Origin: JBBQFC01 sp038321615
GTDB lineage: Bacteria > Bacteroidota > Bacteroidia > Flavobacteriales_D > Cryomorphaceae
DNA length: 37,688 nt
Direction of reading: 5' to 3'
Assembly: GCA_038321615.1 (NCBI GenBank)
Contig: JBBQFC010000033.1
Location: forward strand, 1 to 37,688
Each line of letters starts with the position of its first letter. The stretch's first letter is position 1. The notes below the pieces were generated by a model. That model was not told the DNA's origin. It searched no databases and saw only the letters and a program-made list of their open reading frames with translations. This document shows, in pieces, positions 22,877-30,625 of the stretch. A program made the position numbers and the translations under genes.

Positions 22877-24211
22877 TTAGAATGACTCGACCGGATCGAG
22901 GATCGTAAGTTTAATGCGTTTAATGCGGCGCTTATCGGCTGCTTCAACCGTGAAAATGTAATTTTCAAATTTCGTCTTTTCATTCTTCAGTGGAATCTTC
23001 CCTGCCAGCTCAAGCACGAAACCTGCAAGGGTATCGGACTCACCTTTGGCCTCTTCAAAATTCTGACCTTCGATTTCCAGTATTTTATAAAGATCTACGA
23101 GCGGTATTTTACCTTCAAATACATAATTGGAATCGTCGAGTTTCGAATAGATCACATCATCATCGTCGAATTCATCAGTTATATCGCCTACAATTTCTTC
23201 AATAATATCTTCTAAGGTCAATACGCCCGAAGTGCCGCCATATTCATCGACCACGATAGCCATATGAATCTTCTTTTCTTGAAATTCCTTTAACAGATCA
23301 TCGAGCTTTTTATTCTCAGGTACAAAATACGCGGGGCGTAACAGTCCATTCCATTCCAGCTCTGTTTTCTCAGCGTGGGGTAGTAGATCTTTCAGGTAAA
23401 GTATGCCTTCTATCTGGTCCAGCGATTCGGCATAAACCGGAACGCGGGAGAACCCGGCATCAAGCAATTGCTCAAGAAGATCCGGGAACGCCGTCCGTTT
23501 TTCAAATGAAACAACTTCTGTCCGTGGCTGCATGATTTGCTTCACATCGGTAGCCCCAAAGCGCACAATGCCTTTTAGAATCTTCTCATCTTCCAAAGGT
23601 GTTTTGTCGTCGATAGTCATCTCCAGGGCTTGCTCCAATTCATCTACAGAGTAGTCGCCAGTTCGCGCTTTCACCATTCGATTCATAAAATTGCCACTCG
23701 TTATGAGTAATCGACTAAGTGGTAAAAACAGATTGGAAAGCACTACCAACGGTGCCGACATAATGCGGCATAGCCGAAGGATGTTGAGGGTAGCATAAAC
23801 TTTTGGAAAAACTTCCCCTATTAAAAGAAGCAGAAAAGTAACCGCTCCAAGTTGAATTGCAATTGGAACCCATACCGGATAGCCGGTAAAATCCATCCAC
23901 ATCGCTATAATAAAAGAAGAGAGCACCACGATACCAATATTGACCAGGTTGTTGGCGATCAGAATCGTGGCGAGCAAGCGCTGCGGACGAGCTAATAAAA
24001 GTAGGATACGCTTGGAATTTGTCGATTTCTCATTTTCGAGGGTTTCTTTATCGGAGGGGCCAACGGAGAAAAACGCAACTTCCGAGCCCGAGATCAGGGC
24101 GGAACAAACCAGCAGGATACCCGCCGCGAACAGGGCAGTAATGACTTCGACACTAATCGGCTTAAAAAGAGCCGGCAGAGATTGAATAAAGTCTAAACTG
24201 GGAGGTTCCAA
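22877..24211 (-). CDS. gldE: GldE, CNNM/CBS-domain membrane protein linked to gliding
   Basis: A 444-residue inner-membrane protein: CNNM/DUF21 transmembrane domain (about 20-190, with SGSEVAFFS and IGEVFPK), a pair of CBS domains (about 205-335, with VVDEYGGTSGVLTLED) and a CorC/HlyC C-terminal domain. CNNM proteins are tied to Mg2+ or Co2+ transport. In flavobacteria GldE works with its neighbour GldD, and the fixed order ssb-gldE-gldD is why it is named GldE rather than generic CorC. It lies 21 bases after ssb. Confidence 0.9.
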   Translation of the reverse strand: MEPPSLDFIQSLPALFKPISVEVITALFAAGILLVCSALISGSEVAFFSVGPSDKETLENEKSTNSKRILLLLARPQRLLATILIANNLVNIGIVVLSSFIIAMWMDFTGYPVWVPIAIQLGAVTFLLLLIGEVFPKVYATLNILRLCRIMSAPLVVLSNLFLPLSRLLITSGNFMNRMVKARTGDYSVDELEQALEMTIDDKTPLEDEKILKGIVRFGATDVKQIMQPRTEVVSFEKRTAFPDLLEQLLDAGFSRVPVYAESLDQIEGILYLKDLLPHAEKTELEWNGLLRPAYFVPENKKLDDLLKEFQEKKIHMAIVVDEYGGTSGVLTLEDIIEEIVGDITDEFDDDDVIYSKLDDSNYVFEGKIPLVDLYKILEIEGQNFEEAKGESDTLAGFVLELAGKIPLKNEKTKFENYIFTVEAADKRRIKRIKLTILDPVESF

Positions 24212-24232
24212 ACGAAGGTCGGTAGGTGGAAA

Positions 24233-24673
24233 TTAGAACGGAAGATCATCGGGCGGGGAGCTATTTTCATCGCCTGTCTGAGAAGTTGCCATCGATTCTT
24301 TAGAAGCAGGCTCCGATTTTTGATGCGAATCGCCGCTGTCGGGGCGCTTACCGAGCATTTGAAAAGTATTGCCTTCGATTTCGGTGGTGTACCGATCTAT
24401 TCCTTCTTTGTCTTTATACTGACGAGAACGCAGGCGGCCTTCTACATAAATTTGACTTCCTTTTACGAGAAATTTTTCGGCAATTTCAGCGAGTTGGCGC
24501 CAAAGTACTACGTTATGCCATTCTACGTTTTCGACGCGTTGACCTTCCCTATTGGTGTATGCTTCGGTAGTTGCCAATCGAAGACGTGCTACTTTTGCCC
24601 CACTTTCAAGGGTTCGAATTTCAGGATCGAGTCCTAAGTTTCCGATTAATATTACTTTGTTTACGCCGGCCAT
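24233..24673 (-). CDS. ssb: Single-stranded DNA-binding protein
   Basis: A 146-residue OB-fold protein that coats single-stranded DNA in replication and repair. It starts MAGVNKVILIGNLGLDPEIR, contains VEWHNVVLWRQLAE and YVEGRLRSRQYKDKEG, and ends in the acidic tip DDLPF that recruits partner proteins. The ATG at 24673 is preferred to a TTG six codons upstream, which lies inside the -7 box. It sits between mutY and gldE. Confidence 0.96.
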   Translation of the reverse strand: MAGVNKVILIGNLGLDPEIRTLESGAKVARLRLATTEAYTNREGQRVENVEWHNVVLWRQLAEIAEKFLVKGSQIYVEGRLRSRQYKDKEGIDRYTTEIEGNTFQMLGKRPDSGDSHQKSEPASKESMATSQTGDENSSPPDDLPF

Positions 24674-24688
24674 AAGTTTCTTGGATTG

Positions 24689-24696
24689 CAAATATA
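24689..24696 (-). promoter_or_regulatory. -7 promoter box for ssb-gldE-gldD
   Basis: Minus strand TATATTTG, a perfect TAnnTTTG box ending 15 bases before the ssb ATG. No convincing -33 TTTG at 19-21 bases. Confidence 0.55.
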
Positions 24697-24725
24697 GGAT
24701 AAAGCCAAAGAAGTGACGGCTCTAA

Positions 24726-24745
24726 AAAGTGCTTGAAAGTGCTTG
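24726..24745. repeat. Two perfect tandem 10-bp repeats upstream of ssb
   Basis: AAAGTGCTTG occurs twice in direct succession (24726-24735 and 24736-24745), 30 bases above the ssb -7 box. The 10-base spacing puts both copies on the same DNA face, which would suit a regulator site, but nothing else supports this. Confidence 0.45.
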
Positions 24746-24841
24746 TTAATATACTTAAGTGGCTTAGCAAGAAAGTACATAAGCAAGGCGCACAGGGTAA
24801 TCAAGGGCAAGCAGCCGACTGATTTCAGCGCGGGACAAACA

Positions 24842-25906
24842 TTAAATAAGCTCTTCTTCTTCGAAATATTTATGCACCAATCTCGGAACGGCCACTTCGG
24901 ATAGCTCAGATTTTGGAACGCTTAAATATATGGATTTCTCATTAATCTCACCACTTACCCTAATTCGCCAAAATCGGGCGTGTAAGCGTTGATGGCTCAA
25001 AATGTGGAGGTACGTTCTTTCGGGAAAAGCCGATTTCCGCAATACCTCCAGCTCGGGTAGCGTGTCCTTGATATGCTTGTAAAGCGCGGCAGCGTTTGGT
25101 TCGGCAAATCCTTCGAGTGCTTCGAAATCGTGCAATCCTTGCCATATATCCTTACTCGTGCGCTTGCGGAGAATGAAATGGTCGGCCGTTTCTAATACGG
25201 CATAGTCCATGTGCCGGTCTACCGCTTTCTTGCCTTTGAGCTTCACAGGCAATTTTTCTACAGTTCCATTTGCAAAAGCCAGGCAGTGATCTTGAATGGG
25301 ACATAACGGACAGTTTGGCTTCGCAGGAGTGCATACCACGGCTCCGAGTTCCATGATGGCCTGGTTGTATTGCGCTGGGTAAGTTTGATCGAGTTGGGCA
25401 TCTGCGAGTGCCTGGATTTCCTTTTTTCCCGCAGTGGAATTGACGGGTGTATGGACATCAAAAAGTCGAGCAAGCACGCGGTTTACGTTGCCATCGACCA
25501 CGGCATAAGTAAGGTCGAAGGCAAAACTCGCTATAGCAGCGGCGGTGTAGGGGCCAATCCCCTTCAGGCTGAGAAGTCCTTCATAGGTTTTGGGAAAATT
25601 ACCACCGTGATCTTCCGTTATTTGCCGGGCCGTACTGAGCAAATTGCGCGCTCGGGAATAGTAGCCCAAGCCTTGCCATAGCTTCAAAACTTCTTGCTCG
25701 GGCGCAGCGGCCAAAACGCGTATAGTGGGGTACCGATTTAAAAAGGCATGGTAATAGGGAAGACCTTGATCTACCCTTGTTTGCTGAAGAATGACTTCCG
25801 AAAGCCAAATGGGATACGGATTTTGGGTATGCCTCCAAGGGAGGTCTCGTTTTTCGCGATTATACCATTCCAATAGCTTAATATTCAATCTTATCGGCTC
25901 ATCCAT
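24842..25906 (-). CDS. mutY: A/G-specific adenine DNA glycosylase MutY
   Basis: It removes adenine mispaired with 8-oxoguanine. The 354-residue protein has the catalytic Glu37 in SEVILQQTRV, the helix-hairpin-helix LLSLKGIGPYTAAAIASFAF (111-130), catalytic Asp138 in VVDGNVNR, and a [4Fe-4S] cluster set Cys192-X6-Cys199-X2-Cys202-X5-Cys208. A C-terminal NUDIX-like recognition domain spans about 225-350. It is divergent from the HU gene and heads the mutY, ssb, gldE, gldD gene row common in Bacteroidota. Confidence 0.97.
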   Translation of the reverse strand: MDEPIRLNIKLLEWYNREKRDLPWRHTQNPYPIWLSEVILQQTRVDQGLPYYHAFLNRYPTIRVLAAAPEQEVLKLWQGLGYYSRARNLLSTARQITEDHGGNFPKTYEGLLSLKGIGPYTAAAIASFAFDLTYAVVDGNVNRVLARLFDVHTPVNSTAGKKEIQALADAQLDQTYPAQYNQAIMELGAVVCTPAKPNCPLCPIQDHCLAFANGTVEKLPVKLKGKKAVDRHMDYAVLETADHFILRKRTSKDIWQGLHDFEALEGFAEPNAAALYKHIKDTLPELEVLRKSAFPERTYLHILSHQRLHARFWRIRVSGEINEKSIYLSVPKSELSEVAVPRLVHKYFEEEELI

Positions 25907-25928
25907 CGGTACTCATAGTGGAAAAAGG

Positions 25929-25936
25929 CAAATTTA
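25929..25936 (-). promoter_or_regulatory. -7 promoter box for mutY
   Basis: Minus strand TAAATTTG matches TAnnTTTG exactly and ends 22 bases before the mutY ATG. The -33 position is not well conserved. Confidence 0.55.
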
Positions 25937-25969
25937 GCGAAAACCAAGACGCAACCTCCTTCAATGCCT

Positions 25970-25977
25970 TATCTTTG
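25970..25977 (+). promoter_or_regulatory. -7 promoter box for the HU operon
   Basis: TATCTTTG matches TAnnTTTG exactly, 40 bases before the HU ATG. It is divergent from the mutY box 33 bases away; the -33 element is weak. Confidence 0.55.
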
Positions 25978-26017
25978 TCCCTTCAAAACTAAACACACCC
26001 TTTTTTAACAAAGTACT

Positions 26018-26311
26018 ATGACTAAAGCAGATGTAGTGGCTGAAATAGCCGAGCAGACAGGAATCGAAAAAGTTGCTGTACAAACGGCGGTTGAAGCTTT
26101 CATGGAATCAGTAAAAAAATCAGTTGCCGGAGGCCAAAACGTTTACCTACGTGGTTTCGGTAGTTTTATCGTTAAGCAGCGCGCAGAGAAAATTGGTCGC
26201 AATATTTCGGCTAAAAAGCCTATTGTAATCCCAGCGCACAATATCCCCGCGTTCAAACCTTCGAAGACTTTCATGGAGAAAGTTAAGAAAGACGTAAAAG
26301 TAAAGAAGTAA
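26018..26311 (+). CDS. HU-family DNA-binding protein
   Basis: A 97-residue histone-like dimer that bends DNA. It starts MTKADVVAEIAEQTG and contains VYLRGFGSFIVKQRAEKIGRNISAKKPIVIPAHNIPAFKPSK, the beta-arm and Pro-containing tip of HU/IHF. A lysine-rich tail (KVKKDVKVKK) extends the C-terminus slightly. It is the first gene of a run with the TPR protein, the mS38-like mini gene and rng, an order conserved in Bacteroidota. Confidence 0.95.
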   Translation: MTKADVVAEIAEQTGIEKVAVQTAVEAFMESVKKSVAGGQNVYLRGFGSFIVKQRAEKIGRNISAKKPIVIPAHNIPAFKPSKTFMEKVKKDVKVKK

Positions 26312-26315
26312 TAGA

Positions 26316-26804
26316 ATGGGTATCCGTGCCATACAAATTGTGCTTGTTGCGGGTGCACTAATCCTAATAATCGGATTGGTATTAGCTCCGCGCCTTCCTG
26401 TGGAGGCGCGGGCTGAAGCCAAGGCTAGTCCGGCAGATTTAAAGCTTTCGGAAGCCATCGCCCTGGTCAATAATGGCGAAAATCCCATGCAGGGAATCCA
26501 GATAATGCGCGAGCTTTTGGAAGAAGATAGTACAAATGTGGATGTGCATTGGCATCTTGCACAATTTTCCATAACTTCGCGTCAAATTGAAAACGCAGCA
26601 TTTCGATTTCAGAAGGTGCTGCAATTCGATCAAAATCAGAAGTATCCCGAAGCATACTTTTGGTTGGCACAAACCAAGATCACCTTGGGTCAACCACAAG
26701 CAGCGTTGCCACTTCTTATAAAATATAAAACCATCGAGCAGGATACGATCATAATAAGAGGTGTAGACCGAATGATCGAGCAATTGCAAGAGGAATTGAA
26801 ATAA
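26316..26804 (+). CDS. Membrane-anchored tetratricopeptide protein
   Basis: A 162-residue protein with one N-terminal membrane helix (about 5-24) and two to three TPR-like helix pairs (about 41-135, with VDVHWHLAQFSITSRQIENAAFRFQKVLQFD and PEAYFWLAQTKITLGQPQAALPLL). It is 4 bases after HU and 18 bases before the mini gene, so all three are likely co-transcribed. Function is unknown; homologues sit at this position in many Bacteroidota. Confidence 0.8.
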   Translation: MGIRAIQIVLVAGALILIIGLVLAPRLPVEARAEAKASPADLKLSEAIALVNNGENPMQGIQIMRELLEEDSTNVDVHWHLAQFSITSRQIENAAFRFQKVLQFDQNQKYPEAYFWLAQTKITLGQPQAALPLLIKYKTIEQDTIIIRGVDRMIEQLQEELK

Positions 26805-26822
26805 CACTTTAATTAAAACATT

Positions 26823-26915
26823 ATGCCAAGCGGTAAAAAACGCAAGCGCCATAAGATGGCCACGCACAAACGTAAAAAACGACTTCGCAAGAATCGCCAC
26901 AAGAAGAAGAAGTAA
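26823..26915 (+). CDS. 30-residue basic protein, mS38/bS22 (AURKAIP1/COX24) family
   Basis: A very short gene reading MPSGKKRKRHKMATHKRKKR then a further basic stretch ending in four Lys and TAA. About two thirds of the residues are Lys, Arg or His. The KRKRHKM..HKRKKR.RKNRH pattern matches the COX24 C-terminal domain of mitochondrial ribosomal protein mS38 and actinobacterial bS22, where the helix lies on small-subunit rRNA. A ribosomal role in this organism is therefore likely but inferred. It is preceded by an AT-rich spacer after the TPR gene and followed by a terminator. Confidence 0.82.
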   Translation: MPSGKKRKRHKMATHKRKKRLRKNRHKKKK

Positions 26916-26929
26916 TTCATAGCCGAGCC

Positions 26930-26959
26930 CGAAGAGCCGGCTTTCTTCGTATTTTTTTT
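26930..26959 (+). terminator. Intrinsic terminator after the mS38-like gene
   Basis: Stem CGAAGA / TCTTCG (26930-26935 with 26944-26949), loop GCCGGCTT, then TA and eight T. An alternative stem AGCCG / CGGCT uses 26921-26925 with 26938-26942. It separates the HU group from rng. Confidence 0.7.
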
Positions 26960-26960
26960 A

Positions 26961-26983
26961 AAAGCAGCCTTGTTGGCTGCTTT
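26961..26983 (+). other. Perfect hairpin in the rng leader
   Basis: AAAGCAGCC (26961-26969), loop TTGTT, GGCTGCTTT (26975-26983): nine perfect base pairs, 33 bases before the rng start. It may be a second, weaker terminator or a structured 5' leader. Confidence 0.6.
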
Positions 26984-27015
26984 GATAGTTATTAACGCGT
27001 ACTAAAATTCTTCTC

Positions 27016-28566
27016 GTGAATCTTGAGCTTGTTATCAACGCCAAGGGCAACGAAGTTGAAATTGCTTACCTGAAGGACAAAGTCCTAACAGAGCTTCATA
27101 AAGAACAAGGCAATCAGGATTTTTCAGTCGGCGACATTTATTTAGGCAAGGTTCACCGTGTGATACCCAGTCTGAATGCAGCTTTTGTAGAAGTAGGGTA
27201 TGAAAAAGATGCCTTTCTTCATTACCTCGATCTGGGGCCTCAGTTTCGATCACTTAATAAGTATGTGAAACGAACCCTGGGTGGAAAAGAAAGCATCGCC
27301 GATCTCACTGATTTCCCCCTCGAAGAGGACATTGACAAAGCAGGCAAAATCAACGATGTGATTTCAGGCAGTCAGCACATACTCGTGCAGGTAGCCAAAG
27401 AACCCATCTCTTCAAAAGGCCCTCGGCTCACATCCGAAATTACCCTCGCCGGCCGGTACGTTGTACTGGTTCCATTTGGCGATAAAATTTCCCTTTCTCA
27501 GCGTATTAAAAGTGCCGAAGAGCGCACTCGCTTGCGACGACTGCTGCAAAGCATAAAACCCAAAAATTTTGGTGTGATTGTGCGTACAGTAGCCGAAAAC
27601 ATAAAAGTTGCAGAACTCGATGCCGATCTTACGGATCTCTACAAACGTTGGGAAAAAATCCATGAAAATCTCCTTACCGCCAAGCCTCCCAAGCGAGTGC
27701 TCGGTGAGCTAAACCGCACTTCGACCGTTTTGCGTGACCTCCTCAGCGCCAATTTTACAAGTATCACAGTAAACGATGCTGATATGGCCGAAGAAATTAA
27801 AGAGTACCTCCGAAAGATGGCGCCCACCCAGGAGAAAATAGTGAAAGTGCATAGGCGCGACGATATCTTCGAAGACTTCGGAGTAAACAGGCAAATCAAA
27901 TCGGCTTTCGGCAAACAGGTTAACCTGAAAAGTGGAGCTTACCTTATTATCGAGCACACCGAGGCCATGCACGTTATCGACGTGAATAGCGGAAGCCGAA
28001 AAGGTGGCGAACGTGGCCAGGAACAAAATGCACTTGAGACAAATCTGGAGTGTGCCGAAGAAATAGCGCGTGTACTGCGCCTCCGCGACATGGGAGGTAT
28101 CATCGTTATCGACTTCATCGACATGCACCAGCGAAGCAATCAAAAACTGCTCTTCGAGAAGTTGAAAGATTGCCTGAAAGACGATAAAGCGAAGCACAAT
28201 GTGTTGCCTCCAAGCAAGTTTGGAGTGGTCGAAATCACCCGACAGCGTGTACGTGAGGTAACCGACATTAGTACCGAAGAAAAATGCCCATGTTGCGACG
28301 GTACGGGTAGTGTGCAGGCGTCAGTACTGCTCACCGATCAAATTGAAAATAAGCTCCGCTACATAGCCCAGGAGTTAAAACCGGGCAAGGTAAAGCTTAG
28401 TGTTCATCCCTTCGTTGCAGCCTTTCTCAAACAGGGTATTTTTACTTCTACCCGCAAGAAATGGGCGGAGAAATACAAAATCAAGCTCGAAGTTCAAGCC
28501 GAGCCATCGTACTCCTATTTACAGTACAAGTTCCTTAACTCAAAAGGCGAAGGGCTCGACGATTAA
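27016..28566 (+). CDS. rng: Ribonuclease E/G family endoribonuclease
   Basis: A 516-residue endonuclease that matures rRNA and degrades mRNA from 5'-monophosphate ends. An S1 RNA-binding domain (about 38-105, GDIYLGKVHRVIPSLNAAFVEVGYEKDAFLH) precedes the catalytic domain with Asp322 (HVIDVNSG) and Asp366 (IVIDFIDM), which bind the metal, and a Zn-link CPCC (424-427). There is no long disordered C-terminus, so it is the RNase G-like form. It starts with GTG at 27016. It follows two hairpins, which suggests separate or attenuated expression relative to HU. Confidence 0.95.
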   Translation: MNLELVINAKGNEVEIAYLKDKVLTELHKEQGNQDFSVGDIYLGKVHRVIPSLNAAFVEVGYEKDAFLHYLDLGPQFRSLNKYVKRTLGGKESIADLTDFPLEEDIDKAGKINDVISGSQHILVQVAKEPISSKGPRLTSEITLAGRYVVLVPFGDKISLSQRIKSAEERTRLRRLLQSIKPKNFGVIVRTVAENIKVAELDADLTDLYKRWEKIHENLLTAKPPKRVLGELNRTSTVLRDLLSANFTSITVNDADMAEEIKEYLRKMAPTQEKIVKVHRRDDIFEDFGVNRQIKSAFGKQVNLKSGAYLIIEHTEAMHVIDVNSGSRKGGERGQEQNALETNLECAEEIARVLRLRDMGGIIVIDFIDMHQRSNQKLLFEKLKDCLKDDKAKHNVLPPSKFGVVEITRQRVREVTDISTEEKCPCCDGTGSVQASVLLTDQIENKLRYIAQELKPGKVKLSVHPFVAAFLKQGIFTSTRKKWAEKYKIKLEVQAEPSYSYLQYKFLNSKGEGLDD

Positions 28567-28591
28567 GTCAAAGCCCTTAACCTTCACTAAC

Positions 28592-29269
28592 TTATATCCG
28601 ATCGTCGACAAGATGGTCGGATATTTTCATTTCTGAGCCTTCCTCAAAGCCTATTACTTTTTTGTATGCACAGTAAATAGCAAGGTAACTTACCGGTATC
28701 GATATCAAAAGACCAACGCCTAAGGCAATAACTCCAAGCAGGTTGATTAGAAAAAGCAATATTACGAAGCCAAAAAAAGACCACCATTGCTTCGTGATCA
28801 CTTTTATGCTTAGCTTAATGGCTTCCCAAAAATCTATTCCTGCAAAAACGATAAGTTGGTACACGAAAACGATGCCCACGGCGATCCAAATACCCGGTAA
28901 AATGAGCAATATTGTTCCTAATAAAGTAAGCAATCCGCCTACAATTCCCCCGAGTAAAAGCTGGACAAAGAAGTCGAAGGATTTGAAGAAATCGCCCGTT
29001 TCTAACTGATTGGTGATATCCAATTTTCGTGCGCCCAAATACCAGCCTGCGGTTAGTACCGGACCAATTACACCCACGGCAATAGATCCAACAATAGGGA
29101 TCATTGAACCACCTAGTGAGATAGCTACAACGATGAAGGCGTAAATTACAAACGGCCCTGGATTCTTTCGGAAAAGCGTCCATCCTTCTGAAATAGCATC
29201 TGATGGATTGAATTCATAACCCGTTTGGGCGATGCGCTCGATTCGCTGTTGCTGGTTAACGATATGCAT
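28592..29269 (-). CDS. Multi-pass membrane protein of unknown function
   Basis: A 225-residue protein: a soluble N-terminus (SDAISEGWTLFRKNPGPF) then about five hydrophobic segments with Gly-rich turns, including ILLILPGIWIAVGIVFVYQLIVF and WEAIKLSIKVITKQWWSFFGFVI. The SEGW.L..KNPG and WEAI.LS..... patterns are those of the loose DUF975-like/glycerophosphodiester-membrane-domain group; function is not known. It starts 21 bases after the DUF58 gene and is probably the last gene of the MoxR operon. It is convergent with rng, and its 3' end overlaps a terminator-like hairpin. Confidence 0.75.
   Translation of the reverse strand: MHIVNQQQRIERIAQTGYEFNPSDAISEGWTLFRKNPGPFVIYAFIVVAISLGGSMIPIVGSIAVGVIGPVLTAGWYLGARKLDITNQLETGDFFKSFDFFVQLLLGGIVGGLLTLLGTILLILPGIWIAVGIVFVYQLIVFAGIDFWEAIKLSIKVITKQWWSFFGFVILLFLINLLGVIALGVGLLISIPVSYLAIYCAYKKVIGFEEGSEMKISDHLVDDRI
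28594..28627 (+). terminator. Probable rng terminator, overlapping the convergent gene's 3' end
   Basis: ATATCCGATC (28594-28603) pairs with GGTCGGATAT (28615-28624) in ten pairs with one G-T, followed by a short T run. It lies 27 bases after the rng stop and inside the last codons of the minus-strand gene. Confidence 0.5.
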
Positions 29270-29290
29270 GGTCTTTAATTTTTAGCCAAT

Positions 29291-30625
29291 TTATATTATT
29301 CCTTTCGATTTTATTTCCAGATAGCTATTTATTACATCAATGGATAGCTCATGGGGCTTGCTCACAATGGTACGAATGCCCTGATTGCGCAATATAGCCG
29401 CTATCTCTTCTCTTTGGGCCATGGCCTGCTGAGCCAAGGTGGTGGTGTAGAGCGAATCGAGATCGGTATGAGCGGTCTCGGCGCGTTCGGCCAACTCTAC
29501 ATCGCGAAAGAGTATCATCATGAGCATGTGCTTTTGATTGATTTTTTTGAGAATCGGCAGCACCCGATAAAGCATTTCGGGTTGCTCGAAATTCGCGTAG
29601 AGCAACAACAAACTTCTCGTTTTAATGATCCGCTCAATCGATTGGTAAAGCAATTCATAGCTAGGCTCCAGGTCTCGGCTGCGTTCCTTGTAAAGTATTT
29701 CGAGTATGCGCTGAATTTGTCCATTGCGCCGCTCTGCTCTGAGCGCGGTGCCTATCTTGTCGGAATAGGTTATGAGCCCCACATGATCGTATTTCTTCAA
29801 GGCTACATTGCTGATGGCCAAGGCGCTATTGATCGCATAATCAAGCAAACTCATGCCTGCAAAACTATCGCGCATGGCCCTGCCCTTACTGATGATACAA
29901 TAGAGATTTTGGTTGCGCTCATCGCGAAATTGATTGATCATCAACTCGCTTCGCTTGCCCGTTGCCTTCCAATTGATATTGCGATAATCGTCGCCTTCCA
30001 CGTAATTGGAGATTTGCTCAAACTCATAGCTTTGACCTATTCGCGTGTATCTTTTAGCGCCCTGCTGCGATGCCAATCGGCTGAAAGCACGCAACTCCAA
30101 TTCCCGCATTTGATTTACACTCGGATAGGCTGCCACAGTTCTATCTAGTGCAACTGCTACCCCGCGCCGAAGCAAATGGAGCGGACTTTCTAAATATACG
30201 CGCACATTTCCAAACTGATAGATTCCACGGCTGAGCGCTTTTATCGGGTAGGATAAAGTGTTAGTTCCCGGCTGCAGATCGAGTTGGAAGCCGAAATTGC
30301 GATCTTGAAATTGAGCGGGAAGCTCATCGATCACCCGCGATTCAAAGCTGCGTGTAGCTTTCAAGTTCACCTGCAAGTTCACCAAAACTTCATCGCCCAA
30401 GCCAATGGTATCGGGGAGTATGCGAGTTGCGCTCAGGTGTACATCCTTTGAAAAAAGCAGGAGTGCATCGGCTGCTACCAGGGCAAGCCAAAGGAAGAAA
30501 ACCACTCCGCTTGCGGCAAATAGAATGGGATACACGAAACCGAGCGCACAAAGCACTATGATTCCGCAGGCCGAGAGTACGAAAAAACGGCCTAAGAAAA
30601 AGCTTCGCCAAAACGTTCTAATCAT
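29291..30625 (-). CDS. DUF58 (vWA-like) membrane protein
   Basis: A 444-residue protein with two N-terminal membrane helices (about 12-55), a beta-rich middle, and the DUF58 core YVEGDDYRNINWKATGKR at 208-225. A vWA-like fold follows (ITYSDKI, then LLYANFEQPE). DUF58 proteins pair with MoxR ATPases. The metal-site motif expected as DxSxS reads S246-K-G248-R-A250 here, so metal binding is probably lost. It overlaps moxR by 4 bases. The membrane anchor means the vWA part faces the cytosol or periplasm depending on topology, which was not resolved. Confidence 0.92.
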   Translation of the reverse strand: MIRTFWRSFFLGRFFVLSACGIIVLCALGFVYPILFAASGVVFFLWLALVAADALLLFSKDVHLSATRILPDTIGLGDEVLVNLQVNLKATRSFESRVIDELPAQFQDRNFGFQLDLQPGTNTLSYPIKALSRGIYQFGNVRVYLESPLHLLRRGVAVALDRTVAAYPSVNQMRELELRAFSRLASQQGAKRYTRIGQSYEFEQISNYVEGDDYRNINWKATGKRSELMINQFRDERNQNLYCIISKGRAMRDSFAGMSLLDYAINSALAISNVALKKYDHVGLITYSDKIGTALRAERRNGQIQRILEILYKERSRDLEPSYELLYQSIERIIKTRSLLLLYANFEQPEMLYRVLPILKKINQKHMLMMILFRDVELAERAETAHTDLDSLYTTTLAQQAMAQREEIAAILRNQGIRTIVSKPHELSIDVINSYLEIKSKGII

